DNA from: Chloroflexota bacterium
GTDB taxonomy: Bacteria > Chloroflexota > Anaerolineae > Anaerolineales > Anaerolineaceae
Reading direction: 5' to 3'
DNA: 64,000 nucleotides
Assembly: GCA_004347695.1 (NCBI GenBank)
Contig: SLTK01000013.1
Location: 42,838 to 106,837, forward strand
A program made the position numbers and the translations under genes. Under the pieces are notes generated by a model that was given only the letters and a program-made list of their open reading frames with translations, ran no database searches and was not told the origin of the DNA. Below, piece after piece: positions 33,353 through 42,602 of the stretch (its first letter is position 1; each line of letters starts with the position of its first letter).

Positions 33353-33811
33353 TTAGCGGTTGTCCTCCAGATCATTCAGCAACCGCAAGCAGGCATCATC
33401 GGATGAGTTGGGTTGGTAGGTGGTGCCAAACCAGGCTTGCAGAATTTCTTTGGCAACCGGCTGGGCGGTGGATCGGAGCGACATGCACAGCACGTTGGCA
33501 TTATTCCACAACCGTGCGCCGCGGGTGGTTTCCGCATCAGCGCATAACGCCGCTCGAATCCCGCGGACTTTGTTGGCGGCCATGCTGACCCCGGTGCCCG
33601 TCCAGCAAAACAGTATCCCCTCCTGCGAGCGACCGGCAGCCACATCTTCAGCCACCTGTTGGGCTACCCTTGGCCAGGCGTTTTCTTCAGCCGGCTGTGA
33701 ATCGCCCGTGCGCGGGCCGTAGTAGGTTATGTTGTGACCGGCATGAATCAATTCGTCCAGCACAAAATCAACCACCGCAGTGCGTTCGTCAGCGCCAAGG
33801 GACAATTTCAT
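33353..33811 (-). CDS. rpiB: Ribose 5-phosphate isomerase B / LacA-B family
   Basis: Isomerase interconverting ribose-5-P and ribulose-5-P, 152 residues. The family glycine-rich loop is FCWTGTGVSMAANKVRGIRAALCADAET, with candidate catalytic Cys69, and the C-terminal part has ARLWNNANVLCMSLR. The usual GICGTG motif is replaced by FCWTGTG, so the galactose-6-P isomerase or a related substrate cannot be excluded. GGAGG precedes the ATG. The gene is divergent from the DUF3109 gene. Confidence 0.87.
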   Translation of the reverse strand: MKLSLGADERTAVVDFVLDELIHAGHNITYYGPRTGDSQPAEENAWPRVAQQVAEDVAAGRSQEGILFCWTGTGVSMAANKVRGIRAALCADAETTRGARLWNNANVLCMSLRSTAQPVAKEILQAWFGTTYQPNSSDDACLRLLNDLEDNR

Positions 33812-33850
33812 CCTTCACCTCCAGCGTACCGGCCACCCGTTCGGCCGTGG

Positions 33851-33856
33851 TACAAT
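33851..33856 (+). promoter_or_regulatory. -10 hexamer of the DUF3109 gene (leaderless)
   Basis: TACAAT with 8 bases to the ATG at 33865 and no ribosome site between. Confidence 0.5.
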
Positions 33857-33864
33857 CTCGCTCG

Positions 33865-34434
33865 ATGCCGAACCAAATCAATCCACGCCTGCTGCAAAAA
33901 GGACCCATGCGACGCTGCCGGCTGGAAGAATGCCGCGCAGCCTGCTGCCTCCATGGGGTCTGGATCGATTCAGGCGAGTGGCAGGACATTCGCAACCACG
34001 CCGCATTAATCATACCGCATATGCCGCCAGGTTGGAACGACCCAGAGCTGTGGCTGGATGATCGCACGGACGCCGACCCGTTCGCGCGCAGCGGGCAGGT
34101 GGTGCATTCGCGCGTGCTGCCCGACGTCACCCATTATGGCAAGACGGCCTGTGTTTTCCTGCGCGAGGACCACAAGTGCGCCCTGCAGGTCGCAGGGGAT
34201 GCCAACCGCTTTCATCCCTGGCGGTTCAAACCGTTCTACTGCGTGCTGCACCCACTTGACCTGGATGAACAGGGACGAATCACGCTGGATGAGGCAGAAT
34301 TGCTGCTGGACGAACCCGGATCCTGTTTGCGTCCGGCTGAAGAAATTACCCCATTGCTGGAAATTTTCGAGCCTGAATTGCGTTATTTCCTGGGGGATGC
34401 TGGCTATGGCGATTTGCTCGACGGCCCGAGATAA
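33865..34434 (+). CDS. DUF3109-like cysteine-rich protein
   Basis: A 189-residue protein with an N-terminal cysteine group (Cys18, 23, 27, 28 in CRLEECRAACC), a middle ACVFLREDHKCAL and a later FYCVLHPL and SCLRPAEE. This spacing resembles the DUF3109/YkgJ-type proteins thought to bind a zinc or iron-sulfur cluster. The frame is open upstream to 33670, but that part is antisense to rpiB and not protein-like. The start chosen lies 8 bases behind TACAAT. Function unknown. Confidence 0.8.
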   Translation: MPNQINPRLLQKGPMRRCRLEECRAACCLHGVWIDSGEWQDIRNHAALIIPHMPPGWNDPELWLDDRTDADPFARSGQVVHSRVLPDVTHYGKTACVFLREDHKCALQVAGDANRFHPWRFKPFYCVLHPLDLDEQGRITLDEAELLLDEPGSCLRPAEEITPLLEIFEPELRYFLGDAGYGDLLDGPR

Positions 34435-34508
34435 ACCGTCTCATGTTTAGATATATATTTTCAGGCGGCGAGATAACTTCGCCCGGCTGGTTAGCCCTTT
34501 AACCTCAC

Positions 34509-35084
34509 CTAAGCCAGCAGATGCGTGAGTAATACTTTGATGCCGATGGCGAATAAAATCAAACCGCCTAAAATTTCCATACGCTTGCCGAAAGTCGCCG
34601 TCAAGCGGGCGCCCGTGAACAAGCCAGCTCCAGACAACAATAATGCGACCATGCCAATCATGCCAATCGAAAGCAACACCGGCACCTTGATGAACGCGAT
34701 GCTCAAACCAACAGCAAACGCATCGATACTGGTTGCGACAGACAGGATCACCAGTATTTTCCCGGTGGAAGGGTCTTGTTCGAAAGCTTTGCCGTTTTTG
34801 TCAAAGCCCGACCGGATGAGATTAATGGCGACATAGCCCAGGAGAATAAACGCGATCCAGTGATCGAACCCTTTGACGTATTGAACGATCGTGGATCCCG
34901 TCAACCAACCCAGAGCGGTCATGCCGGATTGGAAAATGCCAAAATGCCCCGCCAGCCGAATTTTTCCGCGCAGATTGGAGATCTGACCTGCAGTGCCAAT
35001 CCCGAGCGAGACGGCAAATGCATCCATTGCCAGCCCGACCGAAATGAGAGTGATGGTTAGAAATTCCACGACGTCTTCTTTCAT
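34509..35084 (-). CDS. mntP: Manganese efflux pump MntP
   Basis: Exports Mn(II) from the cytoplasm. The 191 residues form six hydrophobic segments with the paired family motifs VGLAMDAFAVSLGIG and TSIDAFAVGLSIAF, whose Asp residues are needed for transport. The ATG at 35084 is just after the riboswitch terminator; a GTG at 35069 would give the shorter standard N-terminus and cannot be excluded. Upstream are a yybP-ykoY aptamer and a strong promoter, so expression rises with manganese. Confidence 0.95.
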   Translation of the reverse strand: MKEDVVEFLTITLISVGLAMDAFAVSLGIGTAGQISNLRGKIRLAGHFGIFQSGMTALGWLTGSTIVQYVKGFDHWIAFILLGYVAINLIRSGFDKNGKAFEQDPSTGKILVILSVATSIDAFAVGLSIAFIKVPVLLSIGMIGMVALLLSGAGLFTGARLTATFGKRMEILGGLILFAIGIKVLLTHLLA

Positions 35085-35086
35085 AT

Positions 35087-35119
35087 AAATAAAACCACCA
35101 TGCAATTTTGCATGATGGT
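35087..35119 (-). terminator. Riboswitch expression platform (intrinsic terminator)
   Basis: ACCATCATGCAA pairs with TTGCATGGTGGT, followed by TTTTATTT, immediately before the mntP start. Its left arm starts inside the end of the aptamer (GCGAGACC), so ligand binding and terminator formation exclude each other. Confidence 0.85.
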
Positions 35120-35210
35120 CTCGCGCGAAAAAACTTGAACAGCCGGGACTTCGTCCGGTATGTCGACTGTTCACCCCGATACAATCGGGCGGCTACTCCC
35201 CACCAAAGGT
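35117..35210 (-). promoter_or_regulatory. Manganese riboswitch (yybP-ykoY)
   Basis: On the minus strand the leader carries the two conserved parts of the family: GGGGAGTAGCC at the 5' side with the partner CGACATACC, and the closing GCGAGACC at the 3' side. Mn(II) binding joins these loops. The aptamer starts right at the predicted transcription start and controls mntP, a classical pairing. Confidence 0.93.
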
Positions 35211-35216
35211 ACGATC

Positions 35217-35245
35217 AGTATATGCGATTGGCCTGCCGGGGTCAA
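35217..35245 (-). promoter_or_regulatory. Promoter of mntP
   Basis: Minus-strand TTGACC (35245-35240), 17-base spacer and TATACT (35222-35217). The expected start is near 35210, the 5' end of the riboswitch. Confidence 0.8.
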
Positions 35246-35332
35246 TCGGAATTTCGTCAGGGGCGCCGGTGACATTCATCACTGCCGGACGTCTTCCATC
35301 AAGAAGGAAGCCCATGCTGCTCCACAATCCAT

Positions 35333-35370
35333 AAAAAACTCCAGCCCGTTAACTAAGGCTGGAGTTTTTT
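35333..35370. terminator. Bidirectional terminator after icd
   Basis: AAAAACTCCAGCC pairs with GGCTGGAGTTTTT across a 10-base loop, with A and T tracts on both sides. It closes the prp-icd operon 24 bases after the icd stop and isolates it from mntP. Confidence 0.85.
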
Positions 35371-35393
35371 CTTGAATTAATTAACCCACAAGC

Positions 35394-36836
35394 TTATTCG
35401 CCGGCGTCCACCGAGTAGCCGCGCTCACCGTCGAAGGCGTACAAATTCTCAGTTTTGACCACCTCGAACCCGGCCGCCTGGATGCGGCCCAGCAGTTCGA
35501 TCACCTGCGGATTGCCAACGCCATCGCCGGTTGCAAAATAACGCGCGCACCAGAAATCCGTGAGGAATGTCTCCGGGAAGCCGCCCGGATAAACCTGCAC
35601 GCCGCGGTTGGTGACCATGTGCAGCTTCAAGCCGCCGCCCCCCACCGCCTGCATGGCTTCCCCAATTTTGCGCGGGTCGCGCCCGTCGACGTCCCAATCC
35701 AGGTAAACATCCACTCCGCTGAAGGTTTTTTTCACCGGCGCAGCAGGCGGCAGGTTAATCGTCATGCTGCCGGCTTTGAAAGTTACCGGTTCCAGTTGCT
35801 GCGGAAGCTGCCCCAGGCGGGCGATGATGGCGTCGGCAAAACCCAGCGTGCCTACTTTTTGCACACTAACTCCCTCGCGGTAGATATCGCGGGTGTGGAT
35901 GCCGTCTTCCAGGGTGCGCAGCCAGGCGTTGTGAATTTTCTCGCCGTATTCAGCCAATCCGAGGTGCACCAGCATCATGACTGCCGCTTGCAAGAACCCG
36001 GAGGGATTGGAAGCATCCTTCCCGGCCCATTTGGGCGCTGATCCATGAATCGCCTCGAACATGGCACTGGTGCGGCCAACATTGGCCGAGCCGCCCAGCC
36101 CCACCGACCCCGAAACCTGGGCAGCAACATCCGAAATGATATCGCCGTACAGGTTAGGCGTCACTATCACGTCCAGGGTGTCCGGCTTGGCCGCCACGCG
36201 CGCTGCACCGATATCGATGATCATGTGATCGGCGGTAATATCGGGGTATTCTTTGGCTACTGTCTGAAAAGTTCGTTCGAACAGCCCGTCGGTGATCTTC
36301 ATGATGTTGTTCTTGCTCATGCAGGTAACAGCTTTACGGCCGTAAGCCCGGGCGTATTCGAAAGCATAGCGGATGATACTTTCGGAGCCCGGCTGGCTGA
36401 TCAGTTTGAGCGCCACAGTCATCTCGCGGGTCTGCTGATACTCGATCCCGCCGTACAAGTCTTCCTCGTTCTCGCGTACAATCACCATATCCAGTTTGGG
36501 GAAATTGGAGGGTACGTAAGGGGTGTAGGCCTTGACCGGGCGTACATTGGCAAATAACCCGAGCGCTTTTCGCAGGGTGACATTGATGCTCTTGTAGCCA
36601 CCGCCCAGTGGGGTGGTGATCGGCGCCTTGAGCATCACCTTGTTTCGCCGGATGACGTCCCAGGCGTCCGCCGGAATGCCGGTGGTAATGCCTTTGAGGT
36701 AAACCTGTTCCCCCACCTCGACGACATCATAATCCAGCGGGACATTCGCGCCTTCGAAAACATGCAATACCGCCCGTAGTAATTCAGGCCCAATACCGTC
36801 GCCGGCAGCTACTGTGATTCGTTGTTTCTCCATCAT
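35394..36836 (-). CDS. icd: Isocitrate dehydrogenase (long Thermus/Rickettsia-type)
   Basis: Oxidises isocitrate to 2-oxoglutarate and CO2. The catalytic domain shows GDGIGPELL, the isopropylmalate/isocitrate signature NLYGDIISDVAAQVSGSVGLGGSANVG and HGSAPKWAGKDASNPSG. At 480 residues it has a C-terminal extension (from about 340: VKKTFSGVDVYLDWDVDGRDP...) as in the long dimeric enzymes of Thermus and Rickettsia. Cofactor preference (NAD or NADP) is not settled here. GAGGG precedes the paired ATGs. As the last gene of the prp operon it ties propionate-derived succinate and pyruvate to the TCA cycle. Confidence 0.93.
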   Translation of the reverse strand: MMEKQRITVAAGDGIGPELLRAVLHVFEGANVPLDYDVVEVGEQVYLKGITTGIPADAWDVIRRNKVMLKAPITTPLGGGYKSINVTLRKALGLFANVRPVKAYTPYVPSNFPKLDMVIVRENEEDLYGGIEYQQTREMTVALKLISQPGSESIIRYAFEYARAYGRKAVTCMSKNNIMKITDGLFERTFQTVAKEYPDITADHMIIDIGAARVAAKPDTLDVIVTPNLYGDIISDVAAQVSGSVGLGGSANVGRTSAMFEAIHGSAPKWAGKDASNPSGFLQAAVMMLVHLGLAEYGEKIHNAWLRTLEDGIHTRDIYREGVSVQKVGTLGFADAIIARLGQLPQQLEPVTFKAGSMTINLPPAAPVKKTFSGVDVYLDWDVDGRDPRKIGEAMQAVGGGGLKLHMVTNRGVQVYPGGFPETFLTDFWCARYFATGDGVGNPQVIELLGRIQAAGFEVVKTENLYAFDGERGYSVDAGE

Positions 36837-36875
36837 ACCCTCGCCTTTAGTTTGTAATGAATAATAGTTTATTCC

Positions 36876-37415
36876 CTAACCGGCAGATTTGTTCTTAATC
36901 ACGGCTTCGATTTCCACAGGAACCGGCTGACGCAGCGACTGAGCGGTATGGCAACCGCGTTCAGCGTGTTCCACCAGGCGCTGCACTTGCTCCTCGGGCG
37001 ACGGACTGTCGATGGTCACCCGGTATATAACTTTCTGGAAGGCCGCGCCCGGTCCGCCAATATCGAATTTGTCGCCAGAATCAAAAATTGCCCGCAGGTC
37101 CACGTCAACGTCCCGCAAAACTACCTGGTAAAGGTGTGCAAACTGCACCATTTGGGAGAGCAGTCAAAAAGCTGCTCCTGCCAGGAAGTACTCGAGCGGA
37201 CTGGCCGCCGCATCCTCGCCGCCCCTGGCCACCGGTTCGTCGCAGGCAAAGTGATACTTGCCGATGCGTCCTTCCAGATAAGCGTTTTTAACCAGTTTGG
37301 CGGTGGCGCGCAGCGTAACCGTCGAACTGCCAGGGTTTGCCAGGTAACGTTCCTTGCTTTCCTCGTAGGCTTTACCCATCCTTTCCAGATCGACTCGTCC
37401 AACATTTTCCGTCAC
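36876..37415 (-). CDS. OsmC-family peroxiredoxin-like protein with in-frame UGA (putative selenocysteine 84)
   Basis: The reading frame from GTG 37415 (AAGGAGAG upstream) runs to 36876 with one interruption, a TGA at 37166-37164 (codon 84). Before it stands GGEDAAASPLEYFLAGAAF, after it LLSQMVQFAHLYQVVL; in OsmC relatives this helix reads PLEY-LLA-G-C, so the UGA falls on the catalytic cysteine. The second conserved Cys is kept in HAERGCHTAQSL near the C-terminus. Length with read-through is 179 residues, normal for the family. Downstream of UGA is a short stem-loop with G in the loop. A plain nonsense mutation is the alternative. It lies 29 bases after prpD and 39 bases before icd on one transcript. 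Confidence 0.7.
37133..37163 (-). promoter_or_regulatory. Candidate bacterial SECIS element
   Basis: After the UGA the RNA reads 14 nt, then GGTGC (37149-37145), loop AGTTT (37144-37140) and GCACACC (37139-37133). Four pairs close the loop, then a bulged A and one more G-C pair. The loop starts 19 nt after the UGA and has G at its second position, matching the spacing and loop rule known for bacterial SECIS hairpins. The stem is short. Confidence 0.5.
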
Positions 37416-37444
37416 AATATCTCTCCTTCGGGCTGTTTTTGATG

Positions 37445-38887
37445 CTAAACGACAAAAAGGTCGACAAATTCAGGGACAGGCATAGCTTCCAATTGTACCT
37501 GATCGCCGCAAGCTTCCATGATCTTTTCTGCCTGAGTGACAGAAAAACGCCGGGCCAGATTCGTCTTGAACTTTTGGATCAGCAGCGGAATGCCCTCTTT
37601 CCGGCGGCGGCGGTGTCCGAGCGGATATTCGACAGCCACATTTTCGGAGCGGGTTCCGTCGCGGTAAAACACCTGCATGGCATTGGCGATCGAGCGCTTG
37701 TCCGGGTCCAGATAATCCCGGCTGTACTGCGGGTTTTCAACCAGCACCATCTTTTCACGCAGCGCATCGATACGCGGGTCGCCGGCCATCGCATCCTCGT
37801 AATATTCGGCCGTTAGTTCGCCAAAGATCAGCCCGACGGCCGTCATATACTGGATGCAATGGTCGCGGTCAGCCGGGTTGTAAAGCGGCCCGACTTTATC
37901 GATGATGCGGATGGCCGATTCGTGGCTGGTGATGACGATTCTCTCGATCTCGTCCAGGCGAGTATGCACTTCAGGGTAAAGCTGCAAAGCCGCTTCCACG
38001 GCTGTTTGCGCGTGAAACTCAGCCGGGAAAGAAATCTTGAAGAGTACATTTTCCATGACATACGAACCGTAGGGCTGTTCCAGTTGGAATGGTTTTCCCT
38101 TGAAAAGGACATCATAAAAGCCCCAGGTGGGGGCAGTCAACGCTGATGGATAACCCATTTCACCATTCAGCGCCATCAGCGCAAGACGGACCGCCCGCGA
38201 GGTGGCATCGCCGGCCGCCCACGATTTGCGCGAGCCGGTGTTAGGTGCATGGCGATAGGTGCGCAGCGACTGGCCGTCGATCCAGGCGTTGGAAAGCGCA
38301 TTGATCAACAGTTCTCGCGTTCCGCCCAGCAGGGCAGTCACCACCGCCGTGCTGGCAACCTTCACCAGCACCACATGATCCAGCCCGACGCGGTTGAAAC
38401 TGTTTTTCAATGCCAGCACGCCCTGAATTTCGTGGGCTTTGATCATGGCGGTTAGCACGTCGCGCATGGTGAGCGGCGGCTTGCCTTCGGCGATCCGCGT
38501 GCGGGAATGCCAGTCGGCAGCCGCCAGGATGCCACCAAGATTATCGGAGGGATGCCCCCATTCCGCTGCCAGCCAGGTGTCATTGAAATCCAGCCAGCGG
38601 ATCATCGCCCCAATGTTGAACGCAGCCGTCACCGGGTCGAGTACGTAGGAAGTGCCGGGCACCCGCGCTCCGTTGGGGACGATCGTCCCCGGCACAATTG
38701 GGCCCAGCAGCCTGGTGCATGCCGGATAAGATAATGCTTCCAATCCGCAGCCCAGCGTGTCCATCAAGCATAATCGGGCGGTGCTGTAAACTTCGCGGCT
38801 GTCAATTACGCCGGTGCTGGCATAATCCGCAATATCGACCAGCACCGGGTCGGGCTGCGGCCGGATGTTCGAAATGGGCCCTGACAT
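37445..38887 (-). CDS. prpD: 2-methylcitrate dehydratase (MmgE/PrpD family)
   Basis: Dehydrates 2-methylcitrate to 2-methyl-cis-aconitate in propionyl-CoA breakdown. The 480 residues show the family features [40 protein letters not shown], and the central [20 protein letters not shown]. It lies 8 bases after prpC and before the OsmC gene. No separate aconitase (acnD) gene accompanies it, so PrpD and a TCA aconitase elsewhere would complete the cycle. Confidence 0.93.
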   Translation of the reverse strand: MSGPISNIRPQPDPVLVDIADYASTGVIDSREVYSTARLCLMDTLGCGLEALSYPACTRLLGPIVPGTIVPNGARVPGTSYVLDPVTAAFNIGAMIRWLDFNDTWLAAEWGHPSDNLGGILAAADWHSRTRIAEGKPPLTMRDVLTAMIKAHEIQGVLALKNSFNRVGLDHVVLVKVASTAVVTALLGGTRELLINALSNAWIDGQSLRTYRHAPNTGSRKSWAAGDATSRAVRLALMALNGEMGYPSALTAPTWGFYDVLFKGKPFQLEQPYGSYVMENVLFKISFPAEFHAQTAVEAALQLYPEVHTRLDEIERIVITSHESAIRIIDKVGPLYNPADRDHCIQYMTAVGLIFGELTAEYYEDAMAGDPRIDALREKMVLVENPQYSRDYLDPDKRSIANAMQVFYRDGTRSENVAVEYPLGHRRRRKEGIPLLIQKFKTNLARRFSVTQAEKIMEACGDQVQLEAMPVPEFVDLFVV

Positions 38888-38895
38888 ATTATTGC

Positions 38896-40053
38896 TTAAC
38901 CGCGTTTTTCAAGCGGGGTGAATTCGAGCGGGTCGGGTCCGATGTAATTGGCTGCCGGGCGGATGATCTTGCCGTCTTGCCGCTGCTCGATAATATGCGC
39001 CGACCAGCCGGACGTACGCGCCATGACGAACAACGGGGTAAACATGAAGGTCGGGATGCCCAGCATGTGGTAAGCGACCGCGCTGTACCAGTCCAGGTTG
39101 GGGAACATGCGTTTCTCGTCCCACATGACATCTTCGATCTGTTCAGCGATGTCGCATAACGTCTCGTCACCGAAATCCTTGCACAGCGAGCAGGACAGCC
39201 CCTTGAGGATTTTGGCGCGCGGGTCCGAGATGGTATATACCGGGTGGCCAAAACCCAGGATGATGCCGTGTTCGGCCAGGATTTTACGTACATCGGCGGC
39301 TGCTTCAGCGGCTGTACCGTATCGCTCGATCACTTCCATGGCGCCTTCATTGGCCCCGCCGTGCTTGAAACCCTTCAGCGCGCCAATGGCTCCCGTAATC
39401 GCCGAGTAGATGTCAGTCCCGGTGCCGGTGATTACCCGGCTGGTAAAGGTGGAGGCGTTGAATTCGTGCTCAGCATACAGGATGAAGGTGATATCCAGCG
39501 CCCGTTCATGCAACTCAGTCGGCTTGCGCCCATGCAGCAGGTGCAGGAAGTGTCCGGCAATCGATTCGTCGTCGGTTTCGACGTCGATGCGCCGGCCATG
39601 ATGCGCGAAGTGATACCAGTACAACAGCATCGAGGGAAAAACCGCCAGCAGGCGGTCAGCAATATGCCGCGCCCCTTCTTCATGGCGGTCCTCGCGCTCT
39701 GGCAGCACTGACCCAAGGATCGAGCAGCCGGTACGCAGCACATCCATCGGATGGGCAGCCGCCGGAATGGATTCGAGCACGGCTTTAACCGGCGCCGGCA
39801 GTCCGCGCAGATTTTTCAACTTGCGGCGGTAACGATCCAGCTCGCTTTTGACGGGCAGTTCGCCGTGCACCAGCAGGTAAGCCACTTCCTCAAAGGTGGC
39901 AAATTCGGCCAGGTCGTTGATATCGTAACCGCGATAGCGCAAATCGTGCCCCAGCGTTCCCACGGAACATATCGCGGTGTTCCCGGCCACAACCCCCGAA
40001 AGCTGAACGGACTTTTTTACATTTTTCTTCTCTTCCATAACCTGTTCGCTCAT
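38896..40053 (-). CDS. prpC: 2-methylcitrate synthase / citrate synthase
   Basis: Condenses propionyl-CoA (or acetyl-CoA) with oxaloacetate. The 385 residues carry the family His-His-Asp triad regions: a His in [10 protein letters not shown], a His in [13 protein letters not shown], and the Asp region followed by [22 protein letters not shown]. The N-terminus ([15 protein letters not shown]...LRYRGYDI) is typical of PrpC. Its ATG overlaps the prpB stop (ATGA). Context makes methylcitrate synthase the main role; this enzyme type can also serve as citrate synthase. Confidence 0.92.
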   Translation of the reverse strand: MSEQVMEEKKNVKKSVQLSGVVAGNTAICSVGTLGHDLRYRGYDINDLAEFATFEEVAYLLVHGELPVKSELDRYRRKLKNLRGLPAPVKAVLESIPAAAHPMDVLRTGCSILGSVLPEREDRHEEGARHIADRLLAVFPSMLLYWYHFAHHGRRIDVETDDESIAGHFLHLLHGRKPTELHERALDITFILYAEHEFNASTFTSRVITGTGTDIYSAITGAIGALKGFKHGGANEGAMEVIERYGTAAEAAADVRKILAEHGIILGFGHPVYTISDPRAKILKGLSCSLCKDFGDETLCDIAEQIEDVMWDEKRMFPNLDWYSAVAYHMLGIPTFMFTPLFVMARTSGWSAHIIEQRQDGKIIRPAANYIGPDPLEFTPLEKRG

Positions 40054-40940
40054 TTTGATTTCTCCCTTGAAAATAATTCATCCAGCTTTTGTTCGAACGC
40101 AAAATAATCGAGAACTTCGTACAGGTCCGTGCGGGTTTGCATGAGATCGATTACCCCCTGCTGGGTTCCGGTCGTTCGGATGGTTTGATATACCTTCAGC
40201 GCAGCCGCGCTCATGGCGCGGAAGGCTGAAAGCGGGTAAAGAACCAGGCTGACATCCGCGCCAGCCAGTTCTTCCACGGTAAAAAGCGGCGTCTTGCCGA
40301 ACTCAGTGATGTTCGCCAGAATGGGGACACCCGTTTCCTGCGAAAACTGGCGGTACATCGCCAGATCAGTGACCGCCTCGGCAAAAATGATGTCGGCGCC
40401 AGCCTCGACGTAGGCCTTTGCCCGCTCCAGGGCAGGCTGAAGGCCCTCAACGGCCAGAGCGTCCGTCCGGGCAATTATGACAAAATCCGGATCGCTGCGG
40501 GCATCGACTGTTGCTTTGAGCCGGTCGCACATCTCGTCGGATGCAACCAATTCTTTGCCGGGGCGGTGACCGCAGCGCTTGGCCTGCACTTGATCTTCGA
40601 TATGCAATGCCCCGGCGCCCTCACGAATGAGCGATTTGACTGTGCGGGCAATATTAAATGCGCCGCCAAAGCCGGTATCGACATCGACCAGCAACGGCAG
40701 TTCGGTCGAGGCGGTGATGCGGCGTACGTCCACCAACACATCTTCCAGGGTGGTGATGCCAAGGTCCGGCACCCCCAGACTGGCCGCTGCCACACCGCCG
40801 CCGGAGAGATATACAGCTCTGAATCCGCTTTTTTCAGCCAACCGGGCCGCGTAGGCATTAATCACCCCCACCACCTGAAGCGGCTTTTCTTCGACCAGGG
40901 ATGCCCGGAAACGCCCTCCGGGTGATAGCTGAGCTTTCAT
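40050..40940 (-). CDS. prpB: 2-methylisocitrate lyase
   Basis: Cleaves 2-methylisocitrate to pyruvate and succinate. In 296 residues: Mg-binding DVDTGFGG (residues about 86-93), the catalytic KRCGH loop with Cys123, and IARTDA. The family relatives include isocitrate lyase and phosphoenolpyruvate mutase, but KRCGH and neighbours prpC and prpD decide for PrpB. GAGGTG precedes the ATG. First gene of the operon, behind a TTGACT-N17-TATCAT promoter. Confidence 0.95.
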   Translation of the reverse strand: MKAQLSPGGRFRASLVEEKPLQVVGVINAYAARLAEKSGFRAVYLSGGGVAAASLGVPDLGITTLEDVLVDVRRITASTELPLLVDVDTGFGGAFNIARTVKSLIREGAGALHIEDQVQAKRCGHRPGKELVASDEMCDRLKATVDARSDPDFVIIARTDALAVEGLQPALERAKAYVEAGADIIFAEAVTDLAMYRQFSQETGVPILANITEFGKTPLFTVEELAGADVSLVLYPLSAFRAMSAAALKVYQTIRTTGTQQGVIDLMQTRTDLYEVLDYFAFEQKLDELFSREKSK

Positions 40941-41031
40941 TACACCTCGTGGAGGAAACTAAATGGCGATTGAGAAGCCGGCTTGGATGAAATGTCGCTC
41001 TTAAAAGCCGGATAATCCCTTGTTTACCAAA

Positions 41032-41060
41032 ATGATACCAATCGAATTAGACAAAGTCAA
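41032..41060 (-). promoter_or_regulatory. Promoter of the prp operon
   Basis: Minus-strand TTGACT (41060-41055), 17-base spacer, TATCAT (41037-41032). It predicts an 85-base leader before prpB. No prpR-type regulator gene is visible next to it. Confidence 0.65.
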
Positions 41061-41272
41061 ACAAAATTACCATATTAGTTGAAAATTCATCATTTTGTGT
41101 TATGACATTCACCCGCTGCCCTGCCCCGGCGGCAAGCATCTGACAAACGAATAGCGAAACTGTGAACTCTCTCACTATGCCTAATTCCCCAACACTCTCT
41201 ATAATAGAGTTTGGGCAAATATCGCCTGTTTTTTTTGTTGCCAATCCCATATTTCCGACAAGGAAGGAATGC

Positions 41273-42340
41273 ATGAAAAAACATAATTTCAATCCCGGTC
41301 CCTCCATTCTTCCACAAGAAACCATCGATGGAACCATCGAAGCGTTAAAAAATTTCGCCGGGACGGGCCTATCCCTTCTGGAGGTGTCACATCGCAGCAA
41401 AGAATTTGAAGCCGTGATGAATGAGACCGTCGCGCTCTTCAAAGAACTGCTCGGAATTCCAGAGGGATACGCAGTCTTGTTTGTCGGCGGCGGAGCCAGC
41501 ACACAGTTTTTCCATGTTCCCTACAACCTGCTCGAGAAAAAAGCGGCTTACCTGGTCACCGGCACCTGGGCCAAAAAGGCTTACAAAGAAGCCAAATTGT
41601 TCGGCACTGTCGAAGCAGTCGCTTCCTCAGAGGATAAGAACTTCACCTACATTCCCAAAGATTACGTGATTCCAGCGGACGCTGATTACTTCCACATTAC
41701 CACCAACAACACCATCTACGGAACCGAGCTATTGAAAGACATCGATTCCCCGGTGCCGCTGGTGGCAGACATGTCATCGGATATCTTCTCCCGCCCGGTA
41801 AATGTATCGAAGTATGGGTTGATCTACGGCGGAGCTCAGAAGAACTTTGCCCCGGCTGGCGTGACCTTCGTCATTGTGCGCGAAGATTTGCTCGGCAAGG
41901 TCAGTCGCGCCATCCCCACCATGGTGGACTACCGCACCCATCTCAAAGAGAACTCGTTGTTCAATACCCCACCGGTGCTGCCGATCTACTCCGGCATGCT
42001 GACGCTGCGCTGGTTGAAAAATCTTGGCGGCGTGCCCGGAATGGAACGCATCAATAAGGCCAAAGCCGATTTGCTCTATAAAGCCATCGATGACAGTAAA
42101 TTATTCGTTGGCACGGTTGCCAAGGAAGACCGCTCGCGCATGAACGTCACTTTTGTGATGGCCCCGGGATTCGAAGGGCTCGAAGAGGAATTCCTGGCCC
42201 TGACCAAGACCAAAGGAATGGTCGGATTGAAGGGACATCGCTCGGTCGGCGGTTTCCGCGCTTCGCTCTACAATGCGCTGCCGCTGGAAAGCGTCCAGGT
42301 ACTGGTGGATGCGATGAAAGAGTTCGAAGCCAGCCACTAA
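41273..42340 (+). CDS. serC: Phosphoserine aminotransferase
   Basis: PLP enzyme of serine synthesis (3-phosphohydroxypyruvate to phosphoserine). The 355 residues begin [11 protein letters not shown] as the family does, have [23 protein letters not shown] and the PLP lysine K190 in [21 protein letters not shown] precedes the ATG at 41273; the open frame reaches back to 41162 without a ribosome site. A perfect TATAAT lies at 41200-41205. A strong terminator follows. serA and serB are not nearby. Confidence 0.95.
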   Translation: MKKHNFNPGPSILPQETIDGTIEALKNFAGTGLSLLEVSHRSKEFEAVMNETVALFKELLGIPEGYAVLFVGGGASTQFFHVPYNLLEKKAAYLVTGTWAKKAYKEAKLFGTVEAVASSEDKNFTYIPKDYVIPADADYFHITTNNTIYGTELLKDIDSPVPLVADMSSDIFSRPVNVSKYGLIYGGAQKNFAPAGVTFVIVREDLLGKVSRAIPTMVDYRTHLKENSLFNTPPVLPIYSGMLTLRWLKNLGGVPGMERINKAKADLLYKAIDDSKLFVGTVAKEDRSRMNVTFVMAPGFEGLEEEFLALTKTKGMVGLKGHRSVGGFRASLYNALPLESVQVLVDAMKEFEASH

Positions 42341-42361
42341 GCCGGGAGAGTTGATTAACAA

Positions 42362-42395
42362 AGAGGCGCCAGGCGGCGCCTCTGTTTTGTTTTTC
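42362..42395 (+). terminator. Terminator of serC
   Basis: Perfect 9-bp stem AGAGGCGCC / GGCGCCTCT with a 4-base loop, followed by GTTTTGTTTTT. Confidence 0.9.
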
Positions 42396-42426
42396 GTGCG
42401 ATGCATGTGTCTTTGGCTGTGAGCCA

Positions 42427-42522
42427 AAACCTGGCGGGCAGGTTCTCGCGTGCGATGCACCCTGGAGGTGCGTTGCATGTGCGTAAACCTGGCGGGCAGT
42501 GCGGAACGGTCTTGACCGTTCC
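42427..42522 (+). repeat. Direct repeat and REP palindrome downstream of serC
   Basis: AAACCTGGCGGGCAG occurs at 42427-42441 and 42485-42499. Directly after it comes the REP palindrome GGAACGGTCTTGACCGTTCC (42503-42522), identical to the copy in the RAYT gene. TGAGCCTGTCGAAGC (family C) follows at about 42588. No gene is present between serC and the next gene. Confidence 0.75.
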
Positions 42523-42602
42523 CTACGAAAAACTTGGCGTATTAATGATGAATGCCGGGCATCTTGCGGGCAGGGCTCTCTGTGACTGAGCCTGTCGAAG
42601 CG

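Noticed and set aside
33670..34434. Longer reading of the DUF3109 protein from 33670
   Set aside because: The extra 65 residues lie opposite rpiB and are not protein-like; a promoter lies inside them at 33851.
37164..37166. The TGA in the OsmC gene as a frameshift
   Set aside because: Both halves are in the same reading frame (the distance is a multiple of three), so no base is gained or lost; only a nonsense mutation or recoding remains.
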